Positions 1-12,997 of a DNA stretch of 64,000 bases are shown here, in pieces. The notes beneath the pieces are model-generated. The model worked only from the letters and a program-made list of their open reading frames with translations, did not search any database and was not told the origin of the DNA. Made by a program: the position numbers and the translations under genes. How positions within the stretch are numbered: the stretch's first letter is position 1; each line of letters begins with the position of its first letter. Source of the stretch: Apis mellifera (lineage: Eukaryota; Arthropoda; Insecta; Hymenoptera; Apidae); NCBI RefSeq assembly GCF_003254395.2, contig NC_037647.1, forward strand, positions 7,457,925 to 7,521,924, given 5' to 3'.

Positions 1-681
1 CAGCGAGGATTGTACGAGACGTTTCATTTGCAGCGAAAGCAAGCTGGGGAGGAGGAGGCGGGGGCCTGGAATCTGGAAACGGATAATTCAGGACGTGACG
101 TCACGGTAGCTCGTCTTAACAAGAGTTCCTCCAACGCTTTTCTCGGCTAATCAGATTTAACCGCTCCTCCCCAGAGACGTGCAAACGCGGCCACCATCCG
201 ACTATCGCGCCCACGGCTATTATCGGTTATAATACCGAGCTTGCTTACGCACTGGTTGAGAGAAAGAATCGAGCAGTGCGTTGCGTTTTGACGAACGATT
301 TTTTTCTCTTCCATTTTTCCTTCTCTCCTTTGGGAAAAAATCGATCGTTCGCAACGACACGTGCGCGAAATTGTTTAACGAGCTTACTATCGTATCGCGA
401 ATACCAGCGAGTACCGAGCAGTACTCAACAATCGTAATGGAGCGCATTTCTCGCGCGATATATCGGACTCGGCACGGCATTTAAATACCTTTATTAACTT
501 GCAAATGACGGTAGTCTGTCGACCCCGTTTATCGACCGTGGAAACGCCGCTCGTTCAGATAAGTCGCCCCGATAAACTAACCTCCGTATAATAATAAAAA
601 GAGTCCGCGCGCGCGATTTCCCCTACCGATCGAAATAACTCTATCGTTCGAGTATAATGCAATCTTCCATACATCCAATCT
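1..681. other. Non-coding flank, presumed intronic
   Basis: No exon is recognisable here. The sequence is GC- and CpG-rich and contains the 12-bp palindrome around a full cAMP-response-type octamer at 94-105. It ends at the TA target site of the mariner element. It probably belongs to the long intron of the minus-strand syntrophin gene. That is inference from the exon at 33 kb, because no downstream syntrophin exon is visible in the window. Confidence 0.4.
94..105. promoter_or_regulatory. CRE-like palindrome
   Basis: The sequence CGTGACGTCACG is a perfect 12-bp palindrome that contains TGACGTCA, the consensus site of CREB/ATF bZIP proteins. A chance octamer match is expected only about once per 65 kb of random sequence, so one hit in 64 kb proves nothing. 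The flanking bases extend the symmetry to 12 bp. Function is inferred only. Confidence 0.3.
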
Positions 682-683
682 TA

Positions 684-714
684 TTGGGTTGGCAACTCTA
701 AGTAATTGCGGATT
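684..714 (+). repeat. Left terminal inverted repeat of mariner
   Basis: This is the 5' repeat and pairs with 1585-1614. It carries an extra CT compared with the right repeat (ACTCTAAG versus ACTAAG in the same orientation), so the two ends have diverged since insertion. Confidence 0.9.
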
Positions 715-1540
715 TCACTCATCGATACGATCACTCATAATCGATTCGGATCGTCACAATACAATTCGTGAGATTGTAGCAGAGAAGCTTCATGTATCGC
801 ATACGTGTATTGAAAACCGCTTAAAACAACTTGGCTATGTTCAAAAACTCGATACATGGGTTCCTCGCGAACTGAAAGAAAAGCATTTAACGCGACGCGT
901 TAACAGCTGCGATTTGCTAAAGAAACGTAATGAAAATGGTCCATTTTTGAAACGATTGATAACTGGCGATGAAAAATGGGTTGTTTGCAACAATATCAAG
1001 CGGAAAAGATGGTGGAGCAGGCCACGTGGACCAGCTCGAACAACATCAAAAGCTGGTATTCGTCGAAAGAAGGTTTTGTTATCAGTTTGGTGGGATTACA
1101 AAGGAATTGTCTATTTCGAACTCTTACCACCCAACCGAACGATCAATTCTGTCGTCTACATTGGACAACTAACGAAATTAAACAATGCGGTTGAAGAAAA
1201 GCGGGCCGAATTGACAAATCGAAAAGGTGTTGTATTCCATCCTGACGATGCAAGGCCACACGCATCTTTGGTCACTCGGCAAAAATTATTGGAGCTTGGT
1301 TGGGATGTTTTGCCACATCCACCATATAGCCCTGACCTTGCACCATCTGATTACTTTTTGTTTCGATCTTTACAAAACTCCTCGAATGGTAAAAATTTCA
1401 ATAATGATGATGATATCAAATCGTACCTGATTCAGTTTTTTGCTAATAAAAACCACAAGTTTTATGAACATGGGATTATGATGCTGCCTGATGAAAGATG
1501 GCAAAAGGTCATTGATCAAAATGGGCACATTACGGAATAA
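689..1540 (+). pseudogene. Mariner transposase, N-terminally truncated, DD34D triad retained
   Basis: One frame stays open from inside the left repeat to TAA at 1538-1540, but it has no ATG until very near its C-terminus. The normal start and roughly the first 70-90 residues (first DNA-binding helix-turn-helix) are gone. What remains, in order: the second helix-turn-helix region (about 750-830), the WVPREL linker (858-875), and the catalytic domain. The three catalytic aspartates are at codons 968 (TGDEKW), 1244 (HPDDARPH, where canonical mariners have DNARPH) and 1349 (YSPDLAPSDYF). The last two are separated by 34 residues, the DD34D signature. No stop or frameshift breaks the catalytic part, so the insertion is fairly young or was deleted recently. 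As it stands it cannot make a DNA-binding transposase. It could be mobilised only by an enzyme made elsewhere. Confidence 0.9.
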
Positions 1541-1584
1541 AGTTATTTACTTCCATGAAAAAATTGTCTTTAATTTTCGAAAAA

Positions 1585-1614
1585 AAATCCGCAATTACTT
1601 AGTTGCCAACCCAA
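1585..1614 (-). repeat. Right terminal inverted repeat of mariner
   Basis: This is the 3' repeat, ending CCAACCCAA just before the TA at 1615-1616. It is the reverse complement of 684-714 apart from the 2-bp indel. Confidence 0.9.
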
Positions 1615-4600
1615 TATTACTTTCCAAAATCCACGATTATCGAGAGAAGTTCTCAAGGAAAGAAATCTCGAAGAAGATTTCGACAAGACGCGAGAATCAA
1701 TCGGGGGAGCTGTGACTCGATGGGCCGATAATTAACAGGGATGCAACGGTGTAATTATCCCGCCGCTATTTCCCAGGAAATTCCCGTTTCAGGAATAGCA
1801 TTCTGCTATCGGTTAATAAGGATTAATGCCAGGGGCGTGGCAGACACACATTGGCAAAGTCACTCGTACGAGAGAAGTCGGCGCGATATCGTTTATCATA
1901 TCGCCACTCCACTCTTGCTTTTCCGACCGTGGCCATGTGCGAGCGGCCACCGCAGCGGTTAACTTTCAACCCCTAAGTTTCCCCGCAGATAAATAATAAC
2001 CGCGATCCCTACGTAAATGGTGGAAATTTTCGCGCCGCGAAACTTCTGGACGAGGCAGGGCAGGAGATGTTTGATCGATGTAATTTCATTTCGTTACGTT
2101 GAGAGACACGCATCATCTTCAAATTTAAAATCACCGTTAATTATTTCCCTCCCGTTGGATATTTCGACTATTCCTCTTCGATCCAAAAAAGGATCTGGCA
2201 GAAGAACCAAAACTGAGAGAGATCGGATCGAGAAATAAGGAATAAGACGGAGGGAATAGCTAATGGAAGAATGAGAAGCGAGCGAGAAAACGGATGGAAA
2301 GGAGGGAAGATAAAAGGAAAAAACGTGCGTGCACGCGAGGGGAGGAATTTATCGTGACACGGAAGATAATGTCATCGTGATACTCGAGTCTGTCGAAACC
2401 ACTCGAAACCGAGGCTCCCTTCTTCTGCCGTCCAACTTCCGGAAACATTCGAACCTCTTCCGAAAGAGAGAGAGAGAGAATTGGATTTTCACGCGTGCGG
2501 GGTGGAATTGTTTGGAATCCGTGGCGGAAAATTTCGCTCGATAAAGACCGATTCGATTCGATTCGCTTGGTCGAGGGAGAGACTACTCGTCCCCGTTATC
2601 GGGCGCTTATGGCGCCCATAGAGATTATAATATTCGAGAGTTGCCGCGGGAATATTGATCGATGTCTCTTTCTCTCTCTTTTTTTCTCCTTTTATCCTCG
2701 ATCATCATGATCGAGATACCGATCGTCGTCTCATCTTCCGCGCAAATTCGAATTACGATAACGAAACGGCACGATCATTACGGTTAATTGGAAAAGTAAG
2801 GAAACTATTAAACGACGGGACAGGAGGGAGGGGGAGAAAGGAAGAAGGGATCGGCGAGAATCGTGGAAATAATCGAATAATGGGAGAAAGATGAGACTCG
2901 ATAGGATCCATTGCTCCAAGCTTCGGTTTCGAATCGTGTACCTCGGGCTCGCTCGTCTGCAGTTTCTTCTTCTAATACAATTAAATCGATCGATATAGCT
3001 TCCTTCTCCTCCCCCTCACCTTGATCGAACGAATGAGCCGGAACGAGGGGGGAAAAACGTCCAGTCGCTGTTAGAGAGAAAGAGAGAGAGAGAACTAATC
3101 CTCGTGACCAAGTCTATCGAGCTGACTTCCGAGTCACGGAAAGGAAGAAGAAGAAAAAGAAGAGGAAGAAGAAGAAGGAGCTCGATTTCTCTTACGATTT
3201 CTCTTACGAGCTTGGCTAATTGGGAAAACGGGGAACGAAGCTAAGGGAAGGGAGGGAAGCAGGGACGCGTGAATAACTGAACAACCGGAAGCGCGAACGA
3301 ACGACCAAGAGAATCATGAAGTTACGATATCCTCGGCTTCCGAGACAATTAACGTGGCGAAGTTCGCGGCAGGATTCAGTCTCACGCAACGGCTTAAGCC
3401 GAGTTCACATTTAGGAGAGAGAGAGGAGGCGTTACGGGACCGTTTCGATTTCCAGACACGCGTTTTAACTACGTCCCGTCGTTATCGTTATCGCGTCCCT
3501 CACGCTCGAGCTGACTAAATTTTTGGAGGAAAAAATTTGGAAAATTGGAAATTCGATATTAAAATTCGTTCGTTAACGAAATCGAATTTGATTAAATTTG
3601 ATTAGATTCTTGATCTTTACGATTTGGGATTAGAAATGAACGAGGAAGGGGATGAAAAGAGATACATATACACGTGAAAATAGATTTAATTCTATATTCC
3701 TCGTCCGCGGATAAAAATCGTCCGATTGACCGGGCAAAAGGTTATCGAGATTCGTTCGAAAATGATATTCCAAAGGATGGAGAAAGCATCCGTCACGAGA
3801 ACGTTTTAATAAAGGAGATTAAATTGGCTTAATATCAATAGACGTTCGTTCGACGAAGAAGGATTTACCACGCGAAATTCTGAGTCTTCTGAAAATTTTA
3901 CCAGGGATTCCAGTTTCGTAGTTGCGATGTGAATAGGACTTAAGGAAACCTCGGCGACCGCGCGGTAACCCGAGTGTCACAAATTGTATTACTAATTCAG
4001 CTAACATCAAGGGACTGACCAGACCAATTTATCATTCAACACACCAAAGAAGCTACGAACAGAGAGAGAGATAGAGAGATAGAGAGAAAGAGAGAGAGAT
4101 CAACGGAACTTTACTATCCGTCTCGTTGATTGAAAATTTCTCTCCCTTTTCGGATCTTTGAAAAGGAGTTTCAAGAAAGAAAGAAACGCGGCAGATGCAC
4201 GCGCGTAAATTCGAATCGGCGTTAAAATCGCGGCAATTTGAAAAAAAATTTAGAAGGGAGAGCGCGGGGAACGTGTTCTTAAAGCGGCCACGTTACAACG
4301 TCTGGCTACGAATAAGTTGGTTTATCTACTACTTCGTCCGCTACGCCCCTTCCTGTTCCCCGCTACGAATACCACGGCATACACCGTGGCAATATCTCTT
4401 CCACGATATCATAATTATTCGAGGGAGCGAAACTACGGGGCCATACACACAAACGCGTACGTGTACGGCCAGGCAAGTGAATACATTGCCCCGTTCTTTG
4501 ATCCTTGCGCTACGAGATATTATATATCGTACGATGTACGAAATTTCGAAATAATAAATCGGAGGTGCGGCGAATCGCTACGCGAGTTTAGTTTATCACG

Positions 4601-5518
4601 TGCTATTACGCTCTTTGAATATTTCGCATCGAGCGAACACGAGGGAACCTTGTTTTTCTGCGATACCTCTTGTGCTTTGTTATCTACCGTACGTTTTATG
4701 AAAATAAAAAAAGAAAAGACGGAGAAAATTTAGAAATGTTCCGTTCGATTTCTCTTCTCTTCTCAAACGCCTAATCCTCGAATTCTTCGCGAGTGGTGTA
4801 ATAAAATGGGTCCAGGCAGACGCGTAACACGTTAGAGAATGAGATGAAGGGTAAGTGTTAAAGTTATCGGGGAATTTGCGTGGCGAGGCAACATCTCCTT
4901 CCCTTTTTCCTCCAAGATCCCTTCGATCCTTCCCCTGTTTCGCCCTATCCTTTTATTACCTTTCGCGAGGAATTACACGCAGCCCTATCTACTCGCCCGT
5001 TTGTTCTTCTTGGTAAAAAGTTTTAATTCGCCAACCCTCGCGCATCCAAGGAAACAGGAATACGAAAAAAGAAGGAATGGAAGTGAATGAGAAAAGATAA
5101 AGTGAAAAAAAAGAAAGAGAAGAATTCGTCTCTTCCACCTTCGGACCGGAAACGTGCAGGGATCTCCCGTTTTCCTGGTAACATTCGACCAATCCCCTCC
5201 CCTTTGGACAAAATAATAGATATCATCGCAGTCTGGTCGCAAAAGTTGGGCGAAGTTGAGGGGATTCGTCGAGCGGAGGGGGGAGGACGATGACAACGGC
5301 GCGTCGCTATCAATGGGCCGTTGACTCTCATAAAGCCGAAACCTCGAAACGGCCTCTCTCTTTCTCACCGAATCCAATATCACCGCGCAACTATTGCGAA
5401 CAAGCGGCGCTGAGAGAACGCGGCGTGCCTTCTATCGATGCTGCGACACAGAGAAAGAGAAAGAGATGTGCTCTGCAGAGAGTAGCGCACACTATCCTAC
5501 GCGGGAGTAAATTTAAAA

Positions 5519-5543
5519 TACTGCTCGGCGAAACCGAGCAGTA
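5519..5543. repeat. Perfect 10-bp inverted repeat with 5-nt loop
   Basis: TACTGCTCGG (5519-5528), loop CGAAA, then CCGAGCAGTA (5534-5543). The arms are exactly complementary. The stem is too short for a typical animal microRNA precursor (about 22 bp of stem), so a DNA cruciform, a dimeric protein site or chance are the alternatives. Confidence 0.6.
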
Positions 5544-6350
5544 GTAGTATCGTCCTCCCGGAGGCTCGAAGCGAATAAAAGGGTAAAAGCTTCGAAGCGC
5601 GACCAACTTTTCCTTTCTAATGAAAGATTCACGAATCGTGTAATGGGAAACTGTGACGAGCTGTCGCGCGGCGAGAAGCCGCTGTGAAGTTATTCTTTTT
5701 TTTTTTTATTTTCCACTCGATGGAGATAGAGAAATATTTGTCACGATTATGCTTTCCCTTTGCGCATTTCTAAAATAATTTCTAAAAATTCGTTCGGTGG
5801 AGAGGGTCGGGAGAGAAAATTCGTGGATAAAATAATTTGTAAAAATTATTCACTGCCAAAGACACAAGGATGAGCAAAATTCGTCTCGATCGAAAGAAGA
5901 GAAAAAAAAAAGAACGCGAAACTCTGCAAAGAGTAATTTCTAAAAATTCATTTCCGATCGGAGGAAATAAAAGGATAAAATTCTCTGGGGGGCGAGGAAA
6001 TAACTAGAGCGAGGAATAAAGACGGAGTAAGACGGTGGTAAGTGGCGGAAACGCGTTGGAGGCCGGCCAATAAAAGGATGAACCGTCTGGAGGAAGCACG
6101 TGAAGGATTTTCCCCATTAATGAACAACAGAACGGATTAGTTGTTCCCGTGGAAACGAAAAATATTGGCGTTGCCTTTACACATTGGGGGGGAGGAACGC
6201 GGCCTCGAAAAAGTGACTGGAAACGGGCCAACGAAACTTTCTCAGAGACGAGGAGTCCAGCCTGTCTCAACCCTCGTTACTTCATCGAACTGCTCGTTTC
6301 CAGCCGTTTTTTTCTGATAAAACGTCCGTTTGTTCAACCGCCTATCCCTC

Positions 6351-6403
6351 TCTCTCTCTCTCTCCCTTCCACGTTCCAGAAAGGAAGGAAGGAAGGAAGG
6401 AAG
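6351..6403. repeat. TC and GGAA microsatellites
   Basis: A short TC run (about 6351-6364) is followed by a (GGAA)n tract at 6382-6403, giving a pyrimidine block beside a purine block. Confidence 0.7.
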
Positions 6404-9400
6404 AAACGACGAGAGGCTCGATTTGTTAATGAGAAACTTAGATTAACGACTCGCTCGGGGAGTTCGTACGAATTCGTTCGGAGAGTCCGGTAAGCAATCT
6501 TATGCCAAAATCAGATACACCGTTGCGCAACTTCCCCAAGGCAAATTAGATTCTCTAAGTTTCGAACGAATACACGCGCTCCTTCGGTATTAATTGCTAC
6601 CACGTCTCACACGCGCGTTCCCTTCCCTCCAATTATCTTATCTATCAATGGAGAATTCGTTCTGCCGAGTGTTAATCGCGGGTATCCGTCTTCGTTCCCT
6701 TCGTAATGGAATTAATATCGGCCGTGTCGCGGTGATAATTCCCCCTCCCTATTCTCGGATTCGGATGTAGAAAGCGCGGCAAAGAGAGACGTGTACGGAT
6801 GTATTCTTCGTGTGAAACGGATGATGATGGATGAAGACGTTTACAATTCGTACGAATTTAAGCAACAACCTCTCGAAAACGGGTTGGCTGTCTCGGCGAA
6901 TCTCTCGGGAGTTACGTTTTCGAGCGAGTTTGCTCTCCGTTTTATTTCTCAGGGATTATTTCTCGCGTCTTTTTTCGAGATAATAAATTAATTTCGAGAT
7001 GGACAATTATAGATCGAAAGCAAAATTAACGGAAAGAGAAGCGGCTGGGTGATTTATAAATTTGCCATTGCGGATCGAGACGCGTTGTAAGATGCGTTCG
7101 GAGCAAGATTCGGTGGAGAAGACACCGAATTCGAGAGAAGTTCGAGGAGGCATGGACGATGGGATGGGATACCGCTTTGACGGTAAGCTTCACCGGCTCT
7201 ATCCTGATCTCTCGAGACACGAGTCGGCTCTGCAACAGTTGCCGTCAACCATCATCAATTACGCCGGGTATTCCAGCATCCGTCAGCTCTGTTAGGGGTG
7301 GTAACCATGGTTTGCCCGCTCGTCGAGGTCAGACACCGGGGTTCCGCGTTTGTCAGCCGCTACTCCACGATCCGAAGCCATCGGGAGGAGAGCCGAGCGT
7401 TGCCGTCCGTCCGATTTTCACCTCGCCTCGCCTCGCCACGGCGACCACCGACCGAGGCCTATCGGGAATTTCGAAAACAGGAAATCGCCATCCCCAACGA
7501 GATTGTTACTTCGATATCAACAAGATTCGTGGTTTCCGACTTTTTTATTGCGGAGGAGGAATTTTTGCTTGGATGATCGAAATTCTGCGTTGTTTGGATA
7601 ATTCGCAAGGAAAAGAATCCTGAGAGACGATTACTCGCACGATTAATCCCATTTCTCTCGATTTCGCGAGAGGTTGTCGAGGCATTCGTATGCAAATGGC
7701 GGAGATAGAGGATTCGGGACGCGAGAAGGAACGAAAGAATGGAAACGAAGAGAGAGAAAGATCAAGTTTTTTCATTTAGTTTCGAGGTCAGTCTGCGCGA
7801 TAATTACATTTATTTGACCGGGTACGGCAAAGATGGATAAATTGTCGAACGAAGAGGAAGAATTGGCGAGAAAATACGAGAAGAAGAGGGATGAAGAGAG
7901 AGAGGGAGGGGGCGAGAAGGTAGCTGTCACAGCCGAAAGTTACCCCAATCCTCGGTAAACTCTGGGAGAAGACCCTTAGACGAGGCACGAGGGCCTCGGT
8001 GGAGAATAGGTTGTAGCGCGGAGGGGTGGGGATCTCAAGTTCCTAACGAGACACGCTGTGCTCAGTCGTGAAACGAACTCAACCACCCTCGAACCATCGG
8101 CGAACCCGCCGGTCGACGAGGACGCGCGCAACCCTCGCACGGGCGACGTCTAAGGGCTGGAGGGGGTTATGAAATACGAGTATGAACAAGCTCGACATCG
8201 GTAGCCATTACGGGCCACGTCAACACTGACTAATTGTAGTACTTTGCCCAACAGTTGGAATTTCGTTTTTCCCGCCCTCCGTTGGTTACCGCCGGCTGTT
8301 TCACGTTCAGTTTCCTATTGCAACTTGTCGGCCCGCCCGTTCATCGATACTAAACGGTTACCCGGAGAATAACTTGGACCCCTTTCAACGGTCTATCATT
8401 CTTCCCTGGCGTTGAAACACGTTCCGCTCGTTGTGTTCACCTTTCTCTCTCTCTCTCCCCTCTCTTTCTCTATTTCCAAACCATTCAACCCTGCCAGTAA
8501 CAAAGAGGTATATCGGGCAAAAAAAAGAGAAAAAAAGAAGAAAGGAAAGGGAAGAAAGAAAATAAAACGTGTAACGAGAAAGAAAGATAAAACGGGCGGA
8601 TACGGTTGCGCGGATATACAAGGGTAGAGGGGAGGGGAGGGGAGAGGAGGGAGGTTGAAGGTGCATGGAACGATTGGCACGAGGAGTGATCGATTCGAAA
8701 AATATTCGGTGTCATGTAGAATTCGAGTACCATCCACTCCACAACATATCGATATCCACACGCTTCGCCGATATCCTTCCACGCATGTCCGATCAAAGAG
8801 AAATCCCTTTTCACGCGTTAAAATGTTTAACGCCTGTCGAGACAAATTCATCACGAGGGGAGGGGTTAACGTTTCCCTTCCCTCTTCGAGTAGCCCACGT
8901 CTCGCGTGGGCATCGAAAGTGAATGAAGAAGAAGAACGAACGAACGAATCTTTGAAGAAGTCGATAAATTAAGCATAATTAAAGAAGTCCAGCTTCGACC
9001 TCCTCGCCTCATTTCGAAGGAATCATTATGAAGATCATTTTATTTTCTTTTCCAATTATCTCATCCATTGTACTCTCCTATAGCAGTAAAAGGATCGGGT
9101 TATCATTCTTGGCGGATATATTCGACACGCGTGTTTTAAATTTCGCCAACCAGCTCCCCTTTCGTTCCATCCTCGAAATCAAGGGGGGAGAGGGGGGAGA
9201 TCTGAATGGGTCCGCTAATTGCCGAACAGGGTCGCGGATACACAATGCTCGACCCCGATCCCTTCCTTCTTCTCCCTTTCGTTACTCGGCCCCGTGGTTT
9301 TCTTGGCACCAACTTCTCCATCCATTGCCCATTGGTGAAAGAAGGGAGGATGCCGAGGGAGATATCTCATCCTTCCTCTTCCTCTCTCTCTCTCACTTTC

Positions 9401-12400
9401 GTAGCTTGGCTGGCATCGAGTCGAAGAGAAGGACGAGTACAAGGCTGTGGGGCTTGGCGTAAGATTACCACGATTCTGCATTAAAGTCGATTCAAATCCT
9501 TCGGAAATATTTTCTTTATCGAGGCCGAACCCGAGAATCCGTCCAACTTCGCTCTTTTTTTCGGGATCCACACCCGACTTACGAAGAAGTAAGTCGCACA
9601 GTCTGGGAAGAAGGGAGGTGGAGGAGGAGGGATTTTGTTCGAGGCACAGCATGGACGCTCGAGATTCTCCTATATATCGTCTCTCTCTCCTCCTCACGAA
9701 TCGATAGTAGATTCAATCGATCCGATGAATTTTCGACGGTTCGCCAGTTACAAATTGATTGATATATACATATTACAAATCAATCTTATATATCACTTTC
9801 TTCTGACAAATATATATATTCTTTATATGACAAAGATATCTTATTCTAGATTGTAGATGAGAATTATATATATATATCGTTCATTCGATTTGGACAACGA
9901 TCGATTAAAACATTTCTTGGATATCTTTCTTCCATTATTACCTGGACGGATCTTTTAAAAATATCCAGCAAACTTATACGTCGTTGGAATTTCATTATGA
10001 GTTTCATCATCCGGAGCAAAATCCGGATAATAACATGCAAATATCTTGGCCTTGCTTTTTTCTCTCCCTCCCTCTTCCTCCCAATTTATCGATACATCAC
10101 TACGCCACTGTTTTTCAAATATTGACCAGGAGGCCATCGGTGTGCCGCGTACGTGTCGCGAAGAAATTTAAATGGACGGTCGGAAGAAGGGGCGGCCGCC
10201 GCGCGTAAATCTTCGCGTGAAAAGCGTGGAAGAAAAGAGGGGCCGAGAATAGTTACATTTCAGTGGCCATAAAATACTCTATATACTCGGACGGCGGTAT
10301 TAGGTTAGGGAAACCAATTTGCCAGGAGGACTATCGTCCTCCAACCCGGACGAATATTCGACAAAGAGAGATCCTTTCGCGGACTTTCAACCTTCTCCTC
10401 GAGGGAGGAAAGAGAGAGAGGGGTGGCCAACTCCCTCGAAATGCTTCCAAGAGAAGAGTCTCGGTGCCGGTCTACCATGGAATTCGACGACTTCTCGCCA
10501 TTAAAGCGGCACCCCGTTCCATGCTTCATTGTGCCTTCCTACCGCATCCTGCACCCACCCTTTTCCACCCTTTGGCGCGCATACACACACACACACATAC
10601 ACCTAGTGGCGTATATACAACTGCTTTCGAAACTCGTAAGAACTTGTATTAGATATCCATAAGTTGGCGCTAAGGGATCGGTCTCATCGACTCCCTATTC
10701 GGGAAATAGTTTTCTCCTCCAATGGATCCTTCGACCAACGCCGCTCCCTCATTGTCCCGTTATCTCGCCTGTTATTAAATAATGTATCCCTGATATCTGG
10801 TTGCTGCTAAAACTAACGACGGAGGGATGAATATTCGGGAGAAATCGAGAAACGTTCGAGTAAATAAGATGCGGGTGGGGGTGTTAATTTCGTTTCGCGG
10901 GGGAGAGGGGAAAAAAAAAGGGGAAAGAAAGGCGTTGGGGTGAAAATTGGAGAAACGGGTACGCGATAAATTCGCGCGGAGCGGAGGCTTTATACTTGGA
11001 AACGGACGATGAAATTTTTCCATACGTAAAAATAAAGAGAGACGGATGGCCGACGTTACGCATCGCCACCTCGAAATGAATTTTTTATTTTACGACTTTC
11101 TTCGCCAAGATATCTCGCACGGGGGATCTACGATGTTCTCCAGCCGGAACGAGATTCCTCGTTCGGCGGAAGAATAACCGGAGGAATCGAAACTGGGGAG
11201 GGATAAGGGGCAAGTGAGTATCGTTTTATCATCGAGGGTGTAAAGGGTGTAGAGGTATATAGGGAGATAAGGTAAGAAAACGATTATGATAGCTGTATCT
11301 CCACCATGTTGCGGAACAACGATTGTTGGTCGGATAGACGTGGAATCCGAAAAATCAACGAAACGCCACCGACTGTCGAGAAATGGCGGGGCAAGAATGT
11401 CTGGGAGAGGGACGGAGAGAGAAAGAGAGAGAGAGTTACCCCTAAAGAATTGGGATGCCGGGGAAAGAGAGTTGGGAAAAGGGAGCGACCGGGGTCTTTC
11501 CGCTTTTCCAACCCCGTCTTTCTCTTCCTTCGTGCTTTACCTTCGCCCTATCACGTAATGGTGTAACTTTTGCCACGGCGATGCCTCGACTTTCGAATCC
11601 GGTCGGAGAGAAAGAGAGAAAGAGAAAAAGGGAAGACGTTGGAGACTTGGAAATGGCGAGGGTGGCGGCCTCGACTAAACTCCAGGGAGTTTTAACGTAC
11701 GGTCAGCGCTGCTTCCTCCTCGAGGCTTAACCACCCTCGTTCGAATGATGCTATCCCTCTCCTCCGTTGTCTCGCGCAGACCGAGTCGATCAACCGCGTA
11801 CCAACTTTTTATCCTTCCATTCCACATGTCACACGTCCTATCTTCGCATCTCTTTTCCATCCCTCGCCCTCTTTCGACAGAGGAGGGATAATACAATGCG
11901 TTGGAGATAACCCTCGCGGGAGACATCGCAGGACGATCCTTACGCGAGGAGAAAAAGTATCGGCGCGCTGATAAGATACGCACACGCGTGATGGAAACAC
12001 ACGTAAACGGAAGAGGAGGAGAAGCTTGCGATTGTTGGAAACTGGGTTGGGCAAAAGCAACGAGTTTCTGCCTCGGAGAACGTCTTAACGATTGCAGCTG
12101 ACACTCCGTGACTAGGTTTCCGGTTAGGTGTTCTGCTCGTTCGTGTATATAATTCGAGCGAAAGGGCGAGAGTTGGCATTGGAAAGTCGAATTATCAACA
12201 ACGATTTTCGTTAATTTTGCTTAATGAAATATTCTTGTGAATTTCTTCGTCGATGTTTGGAAAGCAATTACAAAGATCGTTTTGCTGTGAAATATCTCGA
12301 TATGTAATTGTTGGAATAATTAAGAAGATTTGATAGAGATATATGTATATAAATTGGACGCGAGGCTTGGAAAATTTACAACCAAGCTCGTCATCGCCTA

Positions 12401-12997
12401 TCTGCATCCACAGCTATAAAATTATCCACGCTCGATTCATTGGCCGAGATAAGAAGGAGGAGTAGAAGACGAAGAAATATTTCTCCTCTTTTTCACTTTT
12501 AACGGGTCGGAGGTCAAGTTGCCATTCCGCTCGACGACCCGTGACCCGTCGTGCCGTTCGAATTAGAGTGGTCGCCGGTCATTAAAATTCATCCGGAGTA
12601 CGAGAAGCAATCGTAAAGTTCAAATGGAGGAGAGCGATGGCGCGGATTGTCGTAACGCGACATCCAAGGGATCCATCGCTGCTTCTTCTCGCGTGGTTAC
12701 AAAAAGAAAATCGCATAGAGAACGTAGGTAATTAATCCGTGATCATCAAGCGAAACTCCTAGCCAATTATCCGAAATAAATTCTAAAATATTTCGATTCG
12801 TCATTTCTTATCCTTCGCGCCTTCGAGTGTAAAACGGATAACGAAAATCGAAGTGGAACGTTTAATTTCGAAACGCTTTGAATCCATAAAACTTTTGCAC
12901 CAAGGATAAAGGATAAATTTCTCTTTTCGAGCAACAATTCAAGAAAGAAACAAGGTTATACGACGAGAACAAAGAGAATAACGAAGAATCTATCAAC

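Larger units (their letters stand above)
684..1614 (+). mobile_element. Mariner (Tc1/mariner superfamily) element with internal 5' deletion
   Basis: The element is bounded by terminal inverted repeats of about 30 bp. The left end (684-714) begins TTGGGTTGGCAAC and continues to AAGTAATTGCGGATT; the right end (1585-1614) is its reverse complement. The two differ mainly by a 2-bp CT insertion in the left copy. A TA dinucleotide flanks each side (682-683 and 1615-1616), the expected mariner target duplication. The element is 931 bp against roughly 1.28 kb for a full-length mariner. The missing part is at the 5' end, because the left repeat runs almost directly into sequence for the second helix-turn-helix of the transposase. 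The AAGTAATTGCGG core of the repeat is shared by cecropia/mellifera-type mariners; the subfamily assignment is inference. Confidence 0.92.
1617..12997. other. Long non-coding stretch, presumed syntrophin intron (part 1)
   Basis: I find no exon supported by protein motifs. The sequence is CpG-rich, with long purine or pyrimidine runs (for example 3140-3180 and 8526-8592) and short GA, TC and GGAA microsatellites. Open frames of up to about 150 codons exist on both strands. They overlap each other, are rich in Arg, Ser and Lys and resemble no family. They are what a GC-rich, stop-poor sequence produces by chance. A perfect 10-bp hairpin lies at 5519-5543. Confidence 0.5.

Noticed and set aside
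7159..7623. 154-codon plus-strand frame
   Set aside because: No family motif, no splice context, and competing overlapping frames on both strands; consistent with stop-poor GC-rich sequence.
8385..8854. Several overlapping frames rich in Phe, Leu and Ser that look like membrane segments
   Set aside because: They are translations of a purine/pyrimidine tract (8526-8592); the hydrophobicity is a composition artefact.
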